Assembly (NCBI GenBank): GCA_025602915.1
Contig: JAHLJZ010000039.1
Coordinates: 62,001-126,000, forward strand
DNA: 64,000 nucleotides
Source: Paraphysoderma sedebokerense
Taxonomy: Eukaryota; Blastocladiomycota; Physodermatomycetes; Physodermatales; Physodermataceae
Direction of reading: 5' to 3'
Shown here: positions 1 to 12,252 of the stretch, piece after piece
Numbering within the stretch: position 1 is the first letter of the stretch
Layout of the letters: every line of letters begins with the position of its first letter
The notes under the pieces: model-generated
The model's input: only the letters and a program-made list of their open reading frames with translations
Told to the model about the DNA's origin: nothing
The model's database searches: none
Position numbers and translations under genes: made by a program

Positions 1-1092
1 CTTCAAGAATTCAGGATTATTGTTTTCGCGGAATAAATTATGCAAACAGAATTCTCGTAAATTTGGTACGAAGCACTGAAAACAAGGGTAGAAAGGTTTA
101 CCGACACCTTTTAAATTGAGTAGACTCAATTTTGGCAGTGAGCTCTGCAAAATTCGATAATATTCCGCATAAATCTTCAAATTACTGATCCCGTACGTTG
201 GATATGACAATTTCAAGGATATTAGATTCGATAATTTGGGCAATGAGGTGGATATGGACAAATGAGACTCAACCGCTGAATTGAATGTAGGACGGTCAAA
301 GTTCAGATTTGTGAATTTCAGTTCTTGGAGTGCCGGACAGGAAGCAATGAGCTGGGTCCAAACTGGGAAGGTCAACGGATTATCTACCTTCCAAGTAATC
401 TTCAGACTTCTCAACCGTTGAAAACAAAATCGACTGAACAAACTCTTTGACGAAATATGCCGTTCGTGGATGAAGGTGTCTTTTAACTTTAATCGCTTTA
501 ATCTTGACGACGAAGGTATTTTGAAGGACGGCGCCATGTTGTCAGGAATTCGCTCACGCAGTAACCCCTCCAATTCATCTAGATTAACGTTCGATATGTC
601 AATTTCTTCTATAGAAGAGCCACACAACGCCATACAGAACACGTTCGTGATATGGGATTTGAACGAAGGAAATGACTCTCTGGCCGCAATATTCAATTTC
701 AGAGAGCAGAGGTTCCTGAAAATAAATTCTTCACATTGCAGCTGTTCAAGCAGATGATACTGGTCAGATGAAAATATAGTGGTATAATGAGGTACTATTG
801 CCATGTGGTGAATAGATGTATAATTTAGTTTACTCATATTTTGGTGGGCTTGTTTAAAGTTGTTGAACACGTTTTTAGAGAAGTCGAGTTGCCGAAAAAA
901 GCACGGAGACGAAATGCGATAAAATCGTCTGCATACCAGAGCACATGAAATGAGATGTATCGGTTTAAGATTAAGAAATATCTGTTCAATGATTTCTTCT
1001 GATAATGTGTGGATAGTGGTGGGCGGCCTTCTATGTGGAATAATCTTAGTGAGCCTGGAGAAGGCATTTCGCATTCCCCGCTTCATGGGCAT
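1..1092 (-). CDS. F-box / leucine-rich protein, C-terminus off the left edge
   Basis: One uninterrupted frame of 364 codons starts at the ATG at 1092-1090 (in-frame TAA just upstream) and stays open to base 1, so the C-terminus lies outside the window. Residues about 27-71 form an F-box: the segment IHTLSEEIIEQIFLNLKP is followed by a conserved ALVCRRFYRI stretch. F-boxes bind Skp1 in SCF ubiquitin ligases. The rest is leucine-rich with spaced L-x-x-L-x-L patterns (for example LRSLKITW and LQELKFTNL), consistent with degenerate leucine-rich repeats that would bind a substrate. No intron is needed. Other in-frame Met codons lie at residues 3 and 7. The F-box is well supported; the substrate and orthologue are not known to me. 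Confidence 0.72.
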   Translation of the reverse strand, partial: MPMKRGMRNAFSRLTKIIPHRRPPTTIHTLSEEIIEQIFLNLKPIHLISCALVCRRFYRISSPCFFRQLDFSKNVFNNFKQAHQNMSKLNYTSIHHMAIVPHYTTIFSSDQYHLLEQLQCEEFIFRNLCSLKLNIAARESFPSFKSHITNVFCMALCGSSIEEIDISNVNLDELEGLLRERIPDNMAPSFKIPSSSRLKRLKLKDTFIHERHISSKSLFSRFCFQRLRSLKITWKVDNPLTFPVWTQLIASCPALQELKFTNLNFDRPTFNSAVESHLSISTSLPKLSNLISLKLSYPTYGISNLKIYAEYYRILQSSLPKLSLLNLKGVGKPFYPCFQCFVPNLREFCLHNLFRENNNPEFLK

Positions 1093-1471
1093 TGTAGATG
1101 AATATTAACTGAGAGGTACAAGAATACTGAATGTTGATAATTTTCAGGCTTGAATACTCTAATTGGGGGAAAAATCTGAAATTGGTCTCTGCTTCATACA
1201 GCTGGGCCAGTCCGAGTTAAGTCGGACGCGATTAATTATCGCGAGTTTAGCTTGAACAATTTGCTTAAAGACGACGTAAGTATCATAGGAAACTACTCTT
1301 TAGTTCAAATATCATGTTAAAATTATTCCATCCGCAAATTCATACAGTTATAACTCGTTTTTACTCCATTTTGAAACGATACAATCGGGAAAATGTTGAA
1401 AACGGCCACTGGCAATAAATAATCCGTATCCTACATGTCAGTATACGGGATTTGCTCCTCTGGCAGAAAAT

Positions 1472-2696
1472 CTACATGGCTGCGATGTTCTTACTTCTGA
1501 GCCAGCTTGGCATATTGACTTTCCATCGGTTGTCGAGAAACAGTATGACTAACGAATTTGACATTCCTAATACATATCAACATATAGTGAGAAATTCTAA
1601 TGTCAGCGATTTGCTTAAATTTAATTTAATTAGACAGGTAACAATTACCTTGTATAAATGCCATGCAAGCAGCGAAGAAGTCAAAATCTTTTGAAAAATA
1701 TTCTCCCGTAACTGTTTCGTATAGAAAAGCTACTCCTAAAGGAAACCATGCTATTGAAGTGAGGGTAAGGCGAGACGAATTTGATTAGAATATGTATTTG
1801 ATTAGTATTGGTGGTAACATGAATATCTTACCGCTGAAGTAAATTATCGTCATGAATGCCAGTTTCTTAGTGACTGAAACTTGGCGTTGGTAATTTGCAG
1901 CAAAAACAGGGGCCGAGATTGCCGCCTGCTGCAAGTTTGCTGAAGATTTGTTTGTGACCGAATCAGAAGCGCTTTTAAAGCTCGGATTACTACCGCTAGA
2001 GTAGTTTTTGAACCCATCCTTTTTAACTTTGCAAAATATTGAATAATACAAAAAAGCAGTTCCAATCATCGCTATCGCCATGAAAAGTACACAGCCAATA
2101 GTGAAGATGCGATACGGCAAAATGCTGGGTCGTGTATCCATCATGCAGAAGACTTCGGCAGGTCTAGGCAAGATACGCGAGCCAGTGATTAGAGGGAAAA
2201 TAGCCAAAGTAAGCGAGATAAGCCATGTCGGAGTGATAAGTAGTAACATTCGATTTTTGGAGAGACTTTGATTCCGCACAATTATCAGGTATCTGTCAAG
2301 AGCAATGACTACAAAAGTTAAAATGCAAATGGCTTCCCCATGCATGAAGTTGTCAAAACTAGAGCTTTATTTTTGCAAGGAAAAACTAAACTATGAAAGC
2401 ATACCAGCGAAAAATACTGTTAATATGCCATCTAAAAAGCATACATGGTAAGGAAGCTGGTTGCTGTTAAGTAATAAATTTACTTGCAAAATAGTGACAA
2501 CCAAGGGAAGTGTGCAGTCGCCTACGGCTAAATTGACGAGGGGAATGTGCGACGACGTGAGTGCATTTCGACGGATATACAAACGCAACAAGACGAGAAA
2601 ATTGAGAATAAAGGAAGGAATAGAGAAGAACACAAGAATTAATATTCGTCTTGTGTTTGACTCGGACAACACTAGCGTGTCAGTGGTATTCGACAT
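1472..2696 (-). CDS. Class A (rhodopsin-like) GPCR, paralogue 1
   Basis: Four exons: 2696-2405, 2332-1832, 1750-1649 and 1566-1472 (292, 501, 102 and 95 nt), giving 329 residues. Seven hydrophobic helices are visible. The second helix carries LAVGD. A Cys precedes helix 3 and a partner Cys lies in extracellular loop 2 (VFC). The E/DRY motif is DRY at residues 110-112, at the end of helix 3. Helix 6 has AWFP in place of CWxP, and helix 7 ends NSLVILF where NPxxY is usual, followed by a basic helix 8. The position equivalent to retinal lysine 296 is not Lys, so this is not an opsin. The loop between helices 5 and 6 is Ser/Asn-rich. It is the most diverged of three tandem copies. Ligand and G protein are unknown. 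Confidence 0.82.
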
Positions 2697-3337
2697 TCGT
2701 GGAAGTTTAATACAAACGAGCGAGTTACAACGAAACGATTTTTTCGTGCGAAAACTATACTTTGATGCAGACGGAAATCTGGCCGAGAGAGAAATAACAG
2801 AGTATCAAAAGGACCATATGCGGCGGGCCATTGTGGGTCGTCTGGCCCCAATAGCTCATATTCTACTCAAAGTATGATGGGCCTGTTGTTTGAAAAAAAT
2901 AGATGCTCGTGGGTCTTTATGATCAGTAGCAGATACACTATGATGTCCCACCTTCTACTAAATCAAGAACGAGGACGGAACATTTTCTACTTTGGATTAA
3001 ATTTTTCTGAGTACACATCCACCTCGAGGCTTTCTGCGAGCTCGTTCAGAACTAGGAGTTGGCGAAATTTATTATGTGATGTCAATCTTCAATTTATCGG
3101 CACTTAATCAACCCCAAAAACATGGATTATAAGCACAATGCCCATAATGAACTGCGAAGTTCTTCAATTGGTATATAATAGTCAACTTTATTTTACATGT
3201 GCCACCAATTAACATTTCTTGGTTGGTCGTAACAAATTATTTCAATACGAGCTTAATACATTAGGGAAAAAATATGGCCTTGACACGGCAAAATGACACA
3301 TGTATTGAAAAATTACTCCGTACTCGCAGAAAAAATC
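2697..3337. other. Intergenic between GPCR paralogues 1 and 2
   Basis: About 640 bp between the start of paralogue 1 and the stop of paralogue 2. It holds two short open frames (2461-2877, partly antisense to exon 1, and 2874-3107) without recognisable motifs. I see no copy of the upstream block shared by paralogues 2 and 3, so paralogue 1 probably belongs to an older duplication. Confidence 0.4.
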
Positions 3338-4544
3338 TTAAATGGGTACAGTTTTTTTACGTGTAAAACAATTCGGCAGATTCACTTTCCATCTGTTGTC
3401 CAGGAAAAGTATGATCAACGAATTTGACATGCCTAAGTCGCACATATAAAAAATGTATATGTCAGGATTTTACTTCATTACACCCGATGAGAAAGATTAG
3501 TTGTTACCTTGTAAGAATGCCATACAAGCCGCGACGAAATCGAGCTCTTTACCGATATATTCTCCGGTCGCTGTCTCATACATGAACGCTATTCCCATGG
3601 GAAACCATGCTAAAAGAATAATAAAGAGAAGACACATGTTGTCAGTGTATATAGTTCACTGACTTAGGCAAAGAGCGATAACGTACCAATGAAATATACC
3701 GTCGTCATAAACGCGAGCTTTTTAGTTACCGATACTTGACGTTGGTAGTTGGCAGTTGAGATGCTTGAAGAAATCATAGCTTGCTGTACGTTTGATATAG
3801 ATTTGCTGTTGGCCGAATCCGAAGTGTTCTTCAAACTCGGGCTACTGTTTTTAGAATAGCTATTGAAACCTTCGTACTTGACTTTGCGATAAACCATATA
3901 ATACAAGAAGGAAGTTCCTAACATTGCCAGTGCCATGAAAAAGATACAACCAATGGTAAAAAATCGATACGGAAAAGTACTTGGTCGTGTGTCATGTATG
4001 CAGTAAACTTCGGCTGGTCTCGGCAATACACGCGTACCCGCAAAAATGGGGAAGATTGCAAATACAACGGAGAGAAACCACGTTGGGGCAAGCATTTTTA
4101 ACATTCTCTTTACGGAGAGTGTCTGGTTTCGCACAATAATAAGGTATCTGTCTAACGCGATGATAAAGAAAGTCAAAATGCTAATGGCTTTAATTGGGAT
4201 GTCAGTCTACGCAAGTTTAAACAAGTTTTGTCACAAGAATATTGAAACGTACCAGAAAGAAGCACGGTCAATATTCCATCTATTAAGCATTCGGTATACG
4301 GAAGGTGGTTTTCATTCAGTAACAATTTTACTTGAAAAATGGCGACTGACAACGGAAGTGCGCTTTCCCCTACTGCTAAACAGAGGAAAGGAATTTGCGA
4401 TGGTGCAATTGAACCTTGACGACCACACAGACGCAGGATGACTAGGAGGTTGAGTACAAAGCAAGGAATAGCGAACAACACAAGAACAGGTATTCGCCGA
4501 GCACTCGTTTCAAACAATATAAGCGTCTCAGTGTCTGTCAGCAT
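3338..4544 (-). CDS. Class A (rhodopsin-like) GPCR, paralogue 2
   Basis: Exons are 4544-4253, 4187-3687, 3609-3508 and 3432-3338: the same 292/501/102/95 nt lengths as its neighbours, giving 329 residues. The unspliced frame hits a stop inside intron 3 (donor GTACGT), which confirms that the intron is real and that splicing joins YFI to AWFP in helix 6. Features are DRY at 110-112, a Cys before helix 3 and another in loop 2 (VYC), AWFP in helix 6 and NSLIILF in helix 7. It is very close to paralogue 3 in both coding and upstream sequence (shared blocks at about 4710-5060 and 6490-6810), so the pair arose by a recent tandem duplication. A plasma-membrane receptor is expected; the ligand is unknown. 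Confidence 0.83.
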
Positions 4545-4649
4545 ATTGGAGTGCAGTACGGATTATAGGAGGAAGTGGACGGCTGGTGGTGAGAGGTATT
4601 CAATATTAGCTAGCTCTTTGCCACATCAACAAAATTTTTAAGGAGTCGT

Positions 4650-5069
4650 GAATTTAGCCGGAAAACAAGGAAATATAGTTACGTCGAAAGATATTCCGCC
4701 AGTCTCCCTGGACGTTTGAAATTAATAATGAACAGTAATTTATCGACTAAATACTCCACGCCATCTATGTCAGATCTGGGCCCTCGATCGGCGGAGAAAT
4801 TTCGAAGACTTACACCACCACAATCGTCGGTGTTGGAGTCGGCTCTCTCGTGCTCACTGGCGAGTCTCGAACCGACTCAGAACATGACATCAATAAATTT
4901 AACAATATGTTTGATTGATTCAACGGGGCCTATTATTAGCAGCGACATGAATCGCGTGTAGGATTATGTGTTTGTATATGCAGGATACATTTTTTCTGAT
5001 GTCTCGAAGGACTCTCGAAGGACAATCGCGTATTCGTGTTTGACAGGTTGCAATGGCAATGAGCCACGC
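4650..5069 (-). promoter_or_regulatory. Upstream region of GPCR paralogue 2, duplicated upstream of paralogue 3
   Basis: This block aligns by eye with about 6360-6810 upstream of paralogue 3. Shared runs include GATCGGCGGA, CTGGCGAGTCTCGAA, CCTATTATTAGCAGCGA, CAATCGCGTATTCGTG-type sequence and ACATTTTTTCTGA. The two gene starts are 1728 bp apart and the upstream blocks about 1765 bp apart, so the duplicated unit was promoter plus gene. The block sits directly after the stop codon of paralogue 3, so that gene's 3' untranslated region must overlap this promoter. Confidence 0.6.
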
Positions 5070-6272
5070 TTAGAAGGGTACAGTTTTTTTACGTGTAAAA
5101 CAATTCGGCAGATTCACTCTCCATCTGTTGTCCAGGAAAAGTAGTACTAACGAATTCGACATGCCTAAAACGCAGATAAAAAAAAAGTTATGTCAGGAAT
5201 TTCGCTTCATTACATAATGAGAAGGAGCAGTTGTTACCTTGCAAGAATGCCATACAAGCCGCAACGAAATCGAGTTCTTTACCGATATATTCTCCTGTCG
5301 CTGTCTCATACATGAACGCTATTCCCATGGGAAACCATGCTAAAAATAATAAGGAGAGGGCAAAGGTTGTCAGTATATATAGTTCACTGACCAAGGCCAA
5401 GAGCAATAACGAACCGATGAAATATATTGTCGTCATAAACGCGAGCTTTTTAGTTACCGATACTTGACGTTGGTAGTTGGCAGTTGAGATGCTTGAAGAA
5501 ATCACTGACTGCTGTAAGTTTGATATAGATTTGTTGTTGACTGAATCTGTAGTGTTCTTCAAACTCGGGTTACTGTCCCTAGAATAGCTATTGAAACCTT
5601 CGTACTTGACTTTGCGATATACCATGTAATACAAAATGGAAGTTCCTATCATTGCCAGTGCCATGAAGAAGATACAACCAATGGTAAAAAATTTATACGG
5701 AAAAGTACTTGGTCGCGTGTCATGTATGCAGTAAACTTCGGCTGGCCTGGGCAATACACGCGTTCCGGCAAAGAGGGGGAAAATTGCAAATAGAACGGAG
5801 AGAAACCAAGTTGGGGCAAGCAGTTTTAACATTCTCTTTACGGAAAGTGTCTGGTTTCGCACAATAATGAGGTATCTATCTACCGCGATGACAAAAAAAG
5901 TCAAAATGCAAATTGCTTTTGCCCGTGTATTAGTCAATGCAATTTCAGACACGTTTCGCCATAACAATATTTAAACATACCAGAAAGAAGCACGGTCAAT
6001 ATTCCATCTATTAAGCATTCATAATAAGGAAGGCGGTTATCATTTAATAACAATTTTATTTGAAAGACGGTGACAGACAACGGAAGTGTGGTTTCCCCAA
6101 GTGCTAAACACAGGAATGGAATTTGCGAAGGAGCAAGTGAACTTCGACGGCCATACAGACGCAGGAGGACCAGAAGGTTGAGTACACAGCAAGGAATAGA
6201 GAACAACACAAGAACAGGTATTCGCCGAGCGCTAGTTTCAGACAATATTAGCGTCTCGTTGTCTGTCAGCAT
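5070..6272 (-). CDS. Class A (rhodopsin-like) GPCR, paralogue 3
   Basis: Exons are 6272-5981, 5915-5415, 5339-5238 and 5164-5070 (292/501/102/95 nt), giving 329 residues. Seven helices, the DRY motif (110-112), Cys residues before helix 3 and in loop 2, AWFP (265-268) and a NSLVLLF helix-7 motif are present. Residue 296, six before the helix-7 Asn, is Phe, so no retinal Schiff base is possible. Intron 3 (5414-5340) has the weak donor GTTCGT, is 75 nt long and has no stop in frame, so its retention would add 25 residues inside helix 6. The stop codon lies at the junction with the duplicated promoter of paralogue 2, so its last residues (PF instead of PI) and its 3' end differ from that copy. 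Confidence 0.83.
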
Positions 6273-6359
6273 ATTGAAATAGGGTATAGATGATAGTAGT
6301 AGAGGGCAGTTGATAGGAAGAGGTTATTAGAGTATTCAACTAACTAGCTCTTGACCACA

Positions 6360-6815
6360 TCAACTACGCGTAAATTTAGCCGAACAAAAAAATTTCGAGG
6401 AAACGTAAAATTAGACGCACAAAAGGGTAATTATATATTCACGACACCGTTACGACGAAAGAGAGCCCACGAGTGTACGCTCTGAATGTTTGGTAGTTAA
6501 ATGAATCCATCGATTGTGACCTCCACGGCCCACGCCATCCATTTTCAGATTCGGGGCGTCGATCGGCGGAAGAACATCGCAGACAGATTTCAAGTCCTTT
6601 ACAATCGGAGTCGTCTCTCGTGCTGACTGGCGAGTCTCGAATCGACTCAAAATATGACATCAATCATTATCCTATTATTAGCAGCGAATTAAACGCGTGT
6701 AGAATTATGTGTCTGCATATGCAGTACATTTTTTCTGACTCTCGAACTTCGAACAACCTCGAAGGACAATAGCGTATTCGTGTTTGGCAGGTGCGGTGGC
6801 AATGATGCTATCCTA
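6360..6815 (-). promoter_or_regulatory. Upstream region of GPCR paralogue 3 (second copy of the duplicated block)
   Basis: Similar over most of its length to 4650-5069, with small insertions and deletions. Conservation of non-coding sequence between the copies points to a recent duplication or shared regulation. Confidence 0.55.
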
Positions 6816-7017
6816 GTAGATTCTAATAGAACTTATGAGACATTCTAGAACTTAATATGTACCCTCACAATCAATAAGTGGCGAGTGGCGACAAGGTGGC
6901 GACCGAGGGGTTGCTTTTTCTAGTATTCGTCATACAGTAGCTGCAAGTTCCATGTTTCAAGTCTGGAATACTCTAAATGTCACGTATCTTCAACACTCAA
7001 TAGCTACTTTAAATGTC

Positions 7018-7320
7018 GTACAATTAGATAAACTAAATTCCAAATTAGGTCCTTGTCTATTCAAAACCTCTGAACATGGTTGCTGCTAGCGACACGGAAG
7101 GATTAAAATGTATGTGGTACAAATAGATAAACAAAATTCTACTTTAGGTCTCTAGCCAGCTAGTCAGAACCTCTGAATATAGTTGCTGCCAGCGAAACAG
7201 AAGGAATAAAATGTTTGTAGTACAAATAGATAAACTAATTACTACTTTAGGTCTTTAATCTATTTAAAACCTATGGAAAATATATAGCTGCTGCAAGCGA
7301 CACAAAAATAATAGAATGTA
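7018..7320. repeat. Tandem repeat, three units of about 100 bp
   Basis: Units start near 7018, 7117 and 7220. Each begins with a GTACAAATAGATAAAC-like run, then an AGGTC stretch, an AACCTCTGAA-like stretch, a GTTGCTGC-AGCGACAC core and a GGAATAAAATGT-like end. Units 2 and 3 share an ACTACTTTAGGTCT-like segment. Lengths are 99, 103 and about 101 bp with clear point differences, so the array is moderately old. No coding frame runs through it. It lies in the gene-poor 6.3-8.3 kb interval. Confidence 0.75.
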
Positions 7321-7480
7321 ATAACCTAAACATACAAAACCAAGAAGACTTGGTCAAACAACGAGTACCCTCACAAGAAAAGCAACATTAAAAGACATTT
7401 CAGATATAGCAACATATAATAATCAGAAGTAATAATAAAAAAAAACAGAAAAAAAAAGAAGCAAAACGCCAAAAGAAAAA

Positions 7481-7571
7481 TGCCTCGTAGCCGATTCGAA
7501 CGACTGACCTTCTGTTTGCAACGACGCGAAGTCATACAAGACAGATGCGATAACCACTACGCTAACGAGGC
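7481..7571 (-). tRNA. tRNA-Thr (anticodon UGU) with an 18-nt intron
   Basis: The minus strand folds into a full cloverleaf. The acceptor stem GCCTCGT pairs perfectly with ACGAGGC, with discriminator A. The D arm is GCG-TAGTGGTTAT-CGC. The anticodon stem is TCTGT/ACAGA, the variable loop AGGTC, and the T arm AGTCG-TTCGAAT-CGGCT. The anticodon loop is 25 nt instead of 7; placing a standard intron after position 37 leaves CUUGUA plus A, with anticodon UGU (codon ACA) and an 18-nt intron. A run of T residues (Pol III terminator) follows just downstream. Confidence 0.92.
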
Positions 7572-8292
7572 TGATGAATATTCCGCGTTACAGCAAAGAT
7601 ATATTCTTTAGTGCACAGTGAATGGCCAATACAAACACCACACTTTCAGTTTCCAATCATGGTATTGGAGGATGCTGATAACCTCAGTCAGGAGTAGGTT
7701 GATAGGTAATGGTCAAAATACGAGTAGATATTATACTGTATGGGAGAATTTTGGATGAACTGGCCGATGGTAGATTAACGTTGCTTCATGTTGAGCGACT
7801 GCAGACTTCATCCTTGGGAACAACATAGAACATTTAGCCAAAGGTTAAGAAATATTACTGTTCTGACAATATAAGAATGGTACAGGATAATGACGGTTAC
7901 AATACAAATTTTTGGTCTACCAACAATCGTCAAAAATATGGTATACTACTGAAACATGAACGCGCCGAGACAAGTATCACCAACTGTTCGTCTTATCGTA
8001 GCCGTCACCTAACACTCCAAAGAACTTTAAATAACTATATTCAAAAGAAAGACGAAGAAAACCCATAAATACAAATTTATAAATGATACAAATTCAACAC
8101 CCATCACGGTAACTGTAGCCTTAAATATTTATTCATAAAGAGCCAACCAATGTGAACTAAACTGATGAAGCATAACTTTTTCCGTTCATCCCCAAAAAAG
8201 ACGGATAAAATAACTAAAAATCTAAAGAATGTCTGTTGGTAATGGAATGCAAACGAAGAAGAATATTGAGTGGCAATGTATTTGAATCAAAG
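7572..8292. other. Gene-poor interval before the glycogenin 3' end
   Basis: About 720 bp with only a 63-codon open frame on the plus strand (7877-8068), which has no recognisable motif and no intron-linked extension. Nothing else is supported. Confidence 0.4.
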
Positions 8293-10078
8293 TTATTTCT
8301 TGCTCAATTGTGGCTTTGGAGGACGCACAGTGGTTGCAACTTTTTGTGCCGGAATGCTACTGCCTTCCGTGAGCGCGGACTGCGCTGTCTTGGGAGTCAT
8401 ATCATGATCGATGCTTTGAACGAAGTTGTTTCCAGTTTTCATTGATGCCGGAATACCATCGGCCGTTGGAGGCGACGAGGGTTTACCGGAAGGTGCAGAG
8501 TGAAGGACAGGAGTGGCCGTATAATTGTTTTGTTTCGGTGGAGATATGGGTTGCAGCGTAACAGTGCGTTGTTGCATTTTCTGTTCGAAAGCGGCGTGTG
8601 CTCTATCTGATTCGTTTGACGAAGAAAAATTCATGGGAAGCCCAGGAGAGAATGGACTAGAGGGTGCTGGGGTTACCGGTGATTTAGGCTTCAGCTTGAC
8701 AAAACGTTCAGCCATTTCGAGGTCATCGTCGTCATGTGGATGGTCATGATGAAATCGGTAGTCCATACGAGAAGAATACGCTTCAGCTGGCCATTCAATG
8801 CGATAATTTTTGAAGTCTTCCATGGGATTGGGGCCAGAATAGGACCAACCACCAACACCGGGGTTGAAACCTCCAAAATTATAATAGGAACCAGATGCTC
8901 CACGAGGCTAGTGAAAGTGGAAAAGTAAATGTCAGCGACTTGCACTTATTAGCTTTGACTTGTAGATTATTCGATGACACATACTTTATTCTTTCCAGCA
9001 GAAGATTCGGTCTATCAGTACGATATTTAAATGTGTCAGCGAGCAGCATGGAATTTGAAGAAATGTGATAAACAATGAAAATGAGACTAACCGACTTCAA
9101 GGAATATTTATCATACACTTGCCACCAGCGACTCACAAGGCTGTTTCGTAATGAAGTTACCGTTAGTGTCGTGTAATCAGTTTTGAAAATATTCAATAAA
9201 ACGCATACTTCAGCATATCCTCTGAGGAATTGCCCTTTGGTACGGGTTCACCATTGGAAAATCTAAAGGAAGATCATCAGTTAGTTCCGCAATTCAGCAC
9301 TGCGACAGATCAAGTCAGGAATGGTAACTGACCTACTCCATTTCCATGGCTTGTTGAGCCCGGTAAAGTGGACGATTTTGATGTCATGTTTGAATCGACG
9401 GTATGCTGGGGAGTACGAATAGACCGTAGACGGAGTGACGTTAAAGGTGAAAGGGAGTCGGCGAGAAGGCTCTTGAGACCAACTAGCGAAAAAGTCGTTC
9501 AAAATGCCTTGATCTCCACCTATGTAAAGCATGTTTAATATAGATATATCAAAACGATCACAACTGATTTGCAATGATAGTTAATTACCGTCAAAACTAC
9601 CATGAGAAAAGGCAAATTCGACGAGTTGTCGGTAGGTTTCCTCATTGGGGACGCAGACAAAGACCCCGGAATTGAAGCAATCGGGCCAGCCGACATCAGG
9701 GGCAGCGGACAACTCTTCTCTGTCGAACAATTCGTCGACATTTTGTAGAATCAAGGTGTCTGCATCCAAAAACACGACTTTGGTGAACTGGGTTAAGCGC
9801 CAAACATGGAATTTAGTGAATGAAATATCGAGTTCGGGACGACCCAAGAGGGCAAGATTGTCGTGGTTGACCGAGCGGATCGGATCGACTGGGATGATGG
9901 CATCGAAGTGGTGGGAGAGGTTTTGGATTGAATCGGCGGAGAGGTTTCGGGTGTAGAGACAGACGATTTGCCTTGTGGTGCCTGATTCTCTGAGGGAGTT
10001 TGCGAGGACGAGGGCCCCGATGACGTAGGAGTCTGAGGTGACGAGGGAGACGTAGGCCTGAGAAGCGATGGCAGGCAT
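8293..10078 (-). CDS. GYG1: Glycogenin (self-glucosylating glycogen primer)
   Basis: Five exons: 10078-9589, 9519-9333, 9262-9209, 9140-9092 and 8907-8293, giving 464 residues. The start is the Met of MPAIASQAYVSL, which aligns with the family N-terminus; the frame upstream of it is low-complexity. The GT8 domain spans about 1-230. The DxD motif is D105-A-D107 in FLDADTLILQN, the GGDQGILNDFF segment is at 164-174, and the YSYSPAY stretch (197-203) should hold the tyrosine that accepts the first glucose. A GLNKPW block follows. The middle (SRWWQVYD) resembles the linker of other glycogenins. The C-terminal ~200 residues are His/Asp- and Pro/Ser-rich and low complexity. Expected role: primes glycogen synthesis from UDP-glucose in the cytosol with glycogen synthase. 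Confidence 0.93.
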
Positions 10079-10099
10079 ATTGGTTGACAGGGAGGATGT

Positions 10100-10170
10100 A
10101 TCCGGAATAGAGATGGGGATGGCAATGGGAATTGGGATGGAATGAGGGATGGAATGAGGGAAGAGTGGAG
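10100..10170 (-). repeat. Pyrimidine-rich CATTCC/CCATCC leader repeat before the glycogenin start
   Basis: On the minus strand this stretch is a run of CCCTCATTCCATCCC- and CCCATTGCCATCCCC-like units, ending about 20 nt before the glycogenin ATG. It is probably in the 5' untranslated region. A similar CCCATTCCCATCCC-type run precedes the MCM7 start. Confidence 0.5.
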
Positions 10171-10719
10171 TTTTGGTGTGGGAATTTCCGTGCAAAATGC
10201 GCTCACCGCAACAATGGATGTGGCTGAATGGGGCCACGTGGCCGTTCCCTCGGACAGACAGGCTGACTTGGCATGAGGGAACTGTAGAATGTAGAATGAC
10301 CATATACACATTGACAAGAGAGTTGGATCGTAGTAAGAGACATGCACTGCAGATAGAGTGAACTACCTGATGGATAGACTATGTAGAGCGAACCACTCAA
10401 GGTTGCCGAAGAGGGCAAACTGCACCAAGGAACCAAAGATCACTTGCTCACTCCGTCAGTCTGTCTCCGATAACGACAGCGTCATCCCCCTCAAACAGAA
10501 CTTATCACTAATCAGATCAATTGTCTTGCCACGGAGGGAGCGCAACGCATGAAATTGCCAAATAACTCAGGATGTGCATAAGTAGTATAGTACGCATACA
10601 TGGAAATCGGCTTACTCCTTCATTAGCTTTGGTCATATCTGCCGAACTTGCGGAACACGTTGGCCGTTCTACAAGTGTTGTGTCTATTATTTATAAATAA
10701 TATTCTCATGTACAGCTGT

Positions 10720-12252
<1,533 letters not shown>

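Noticed and set aside
2461-3107. Plus-strand open frames overlapping GPCR exon 1
   Set aside because: Antisense shadow of the receptor gene; no motif, no splice partner, biased composition.
1472-6272. The three GPCRs as fungal opsins
   Set aside because: The residue at the retinal-lysine position (296, six before the helix-7 Asn) is not Lys in any of the three, and no guanylyl cyclase domain is fused.
7018-7320. CRISPR-like array
   Set aside because: Units are contiguous, ~100 bp long and diverged throughout; there are no short repeats separated by unique spacers, and the genome is eukaryotic.
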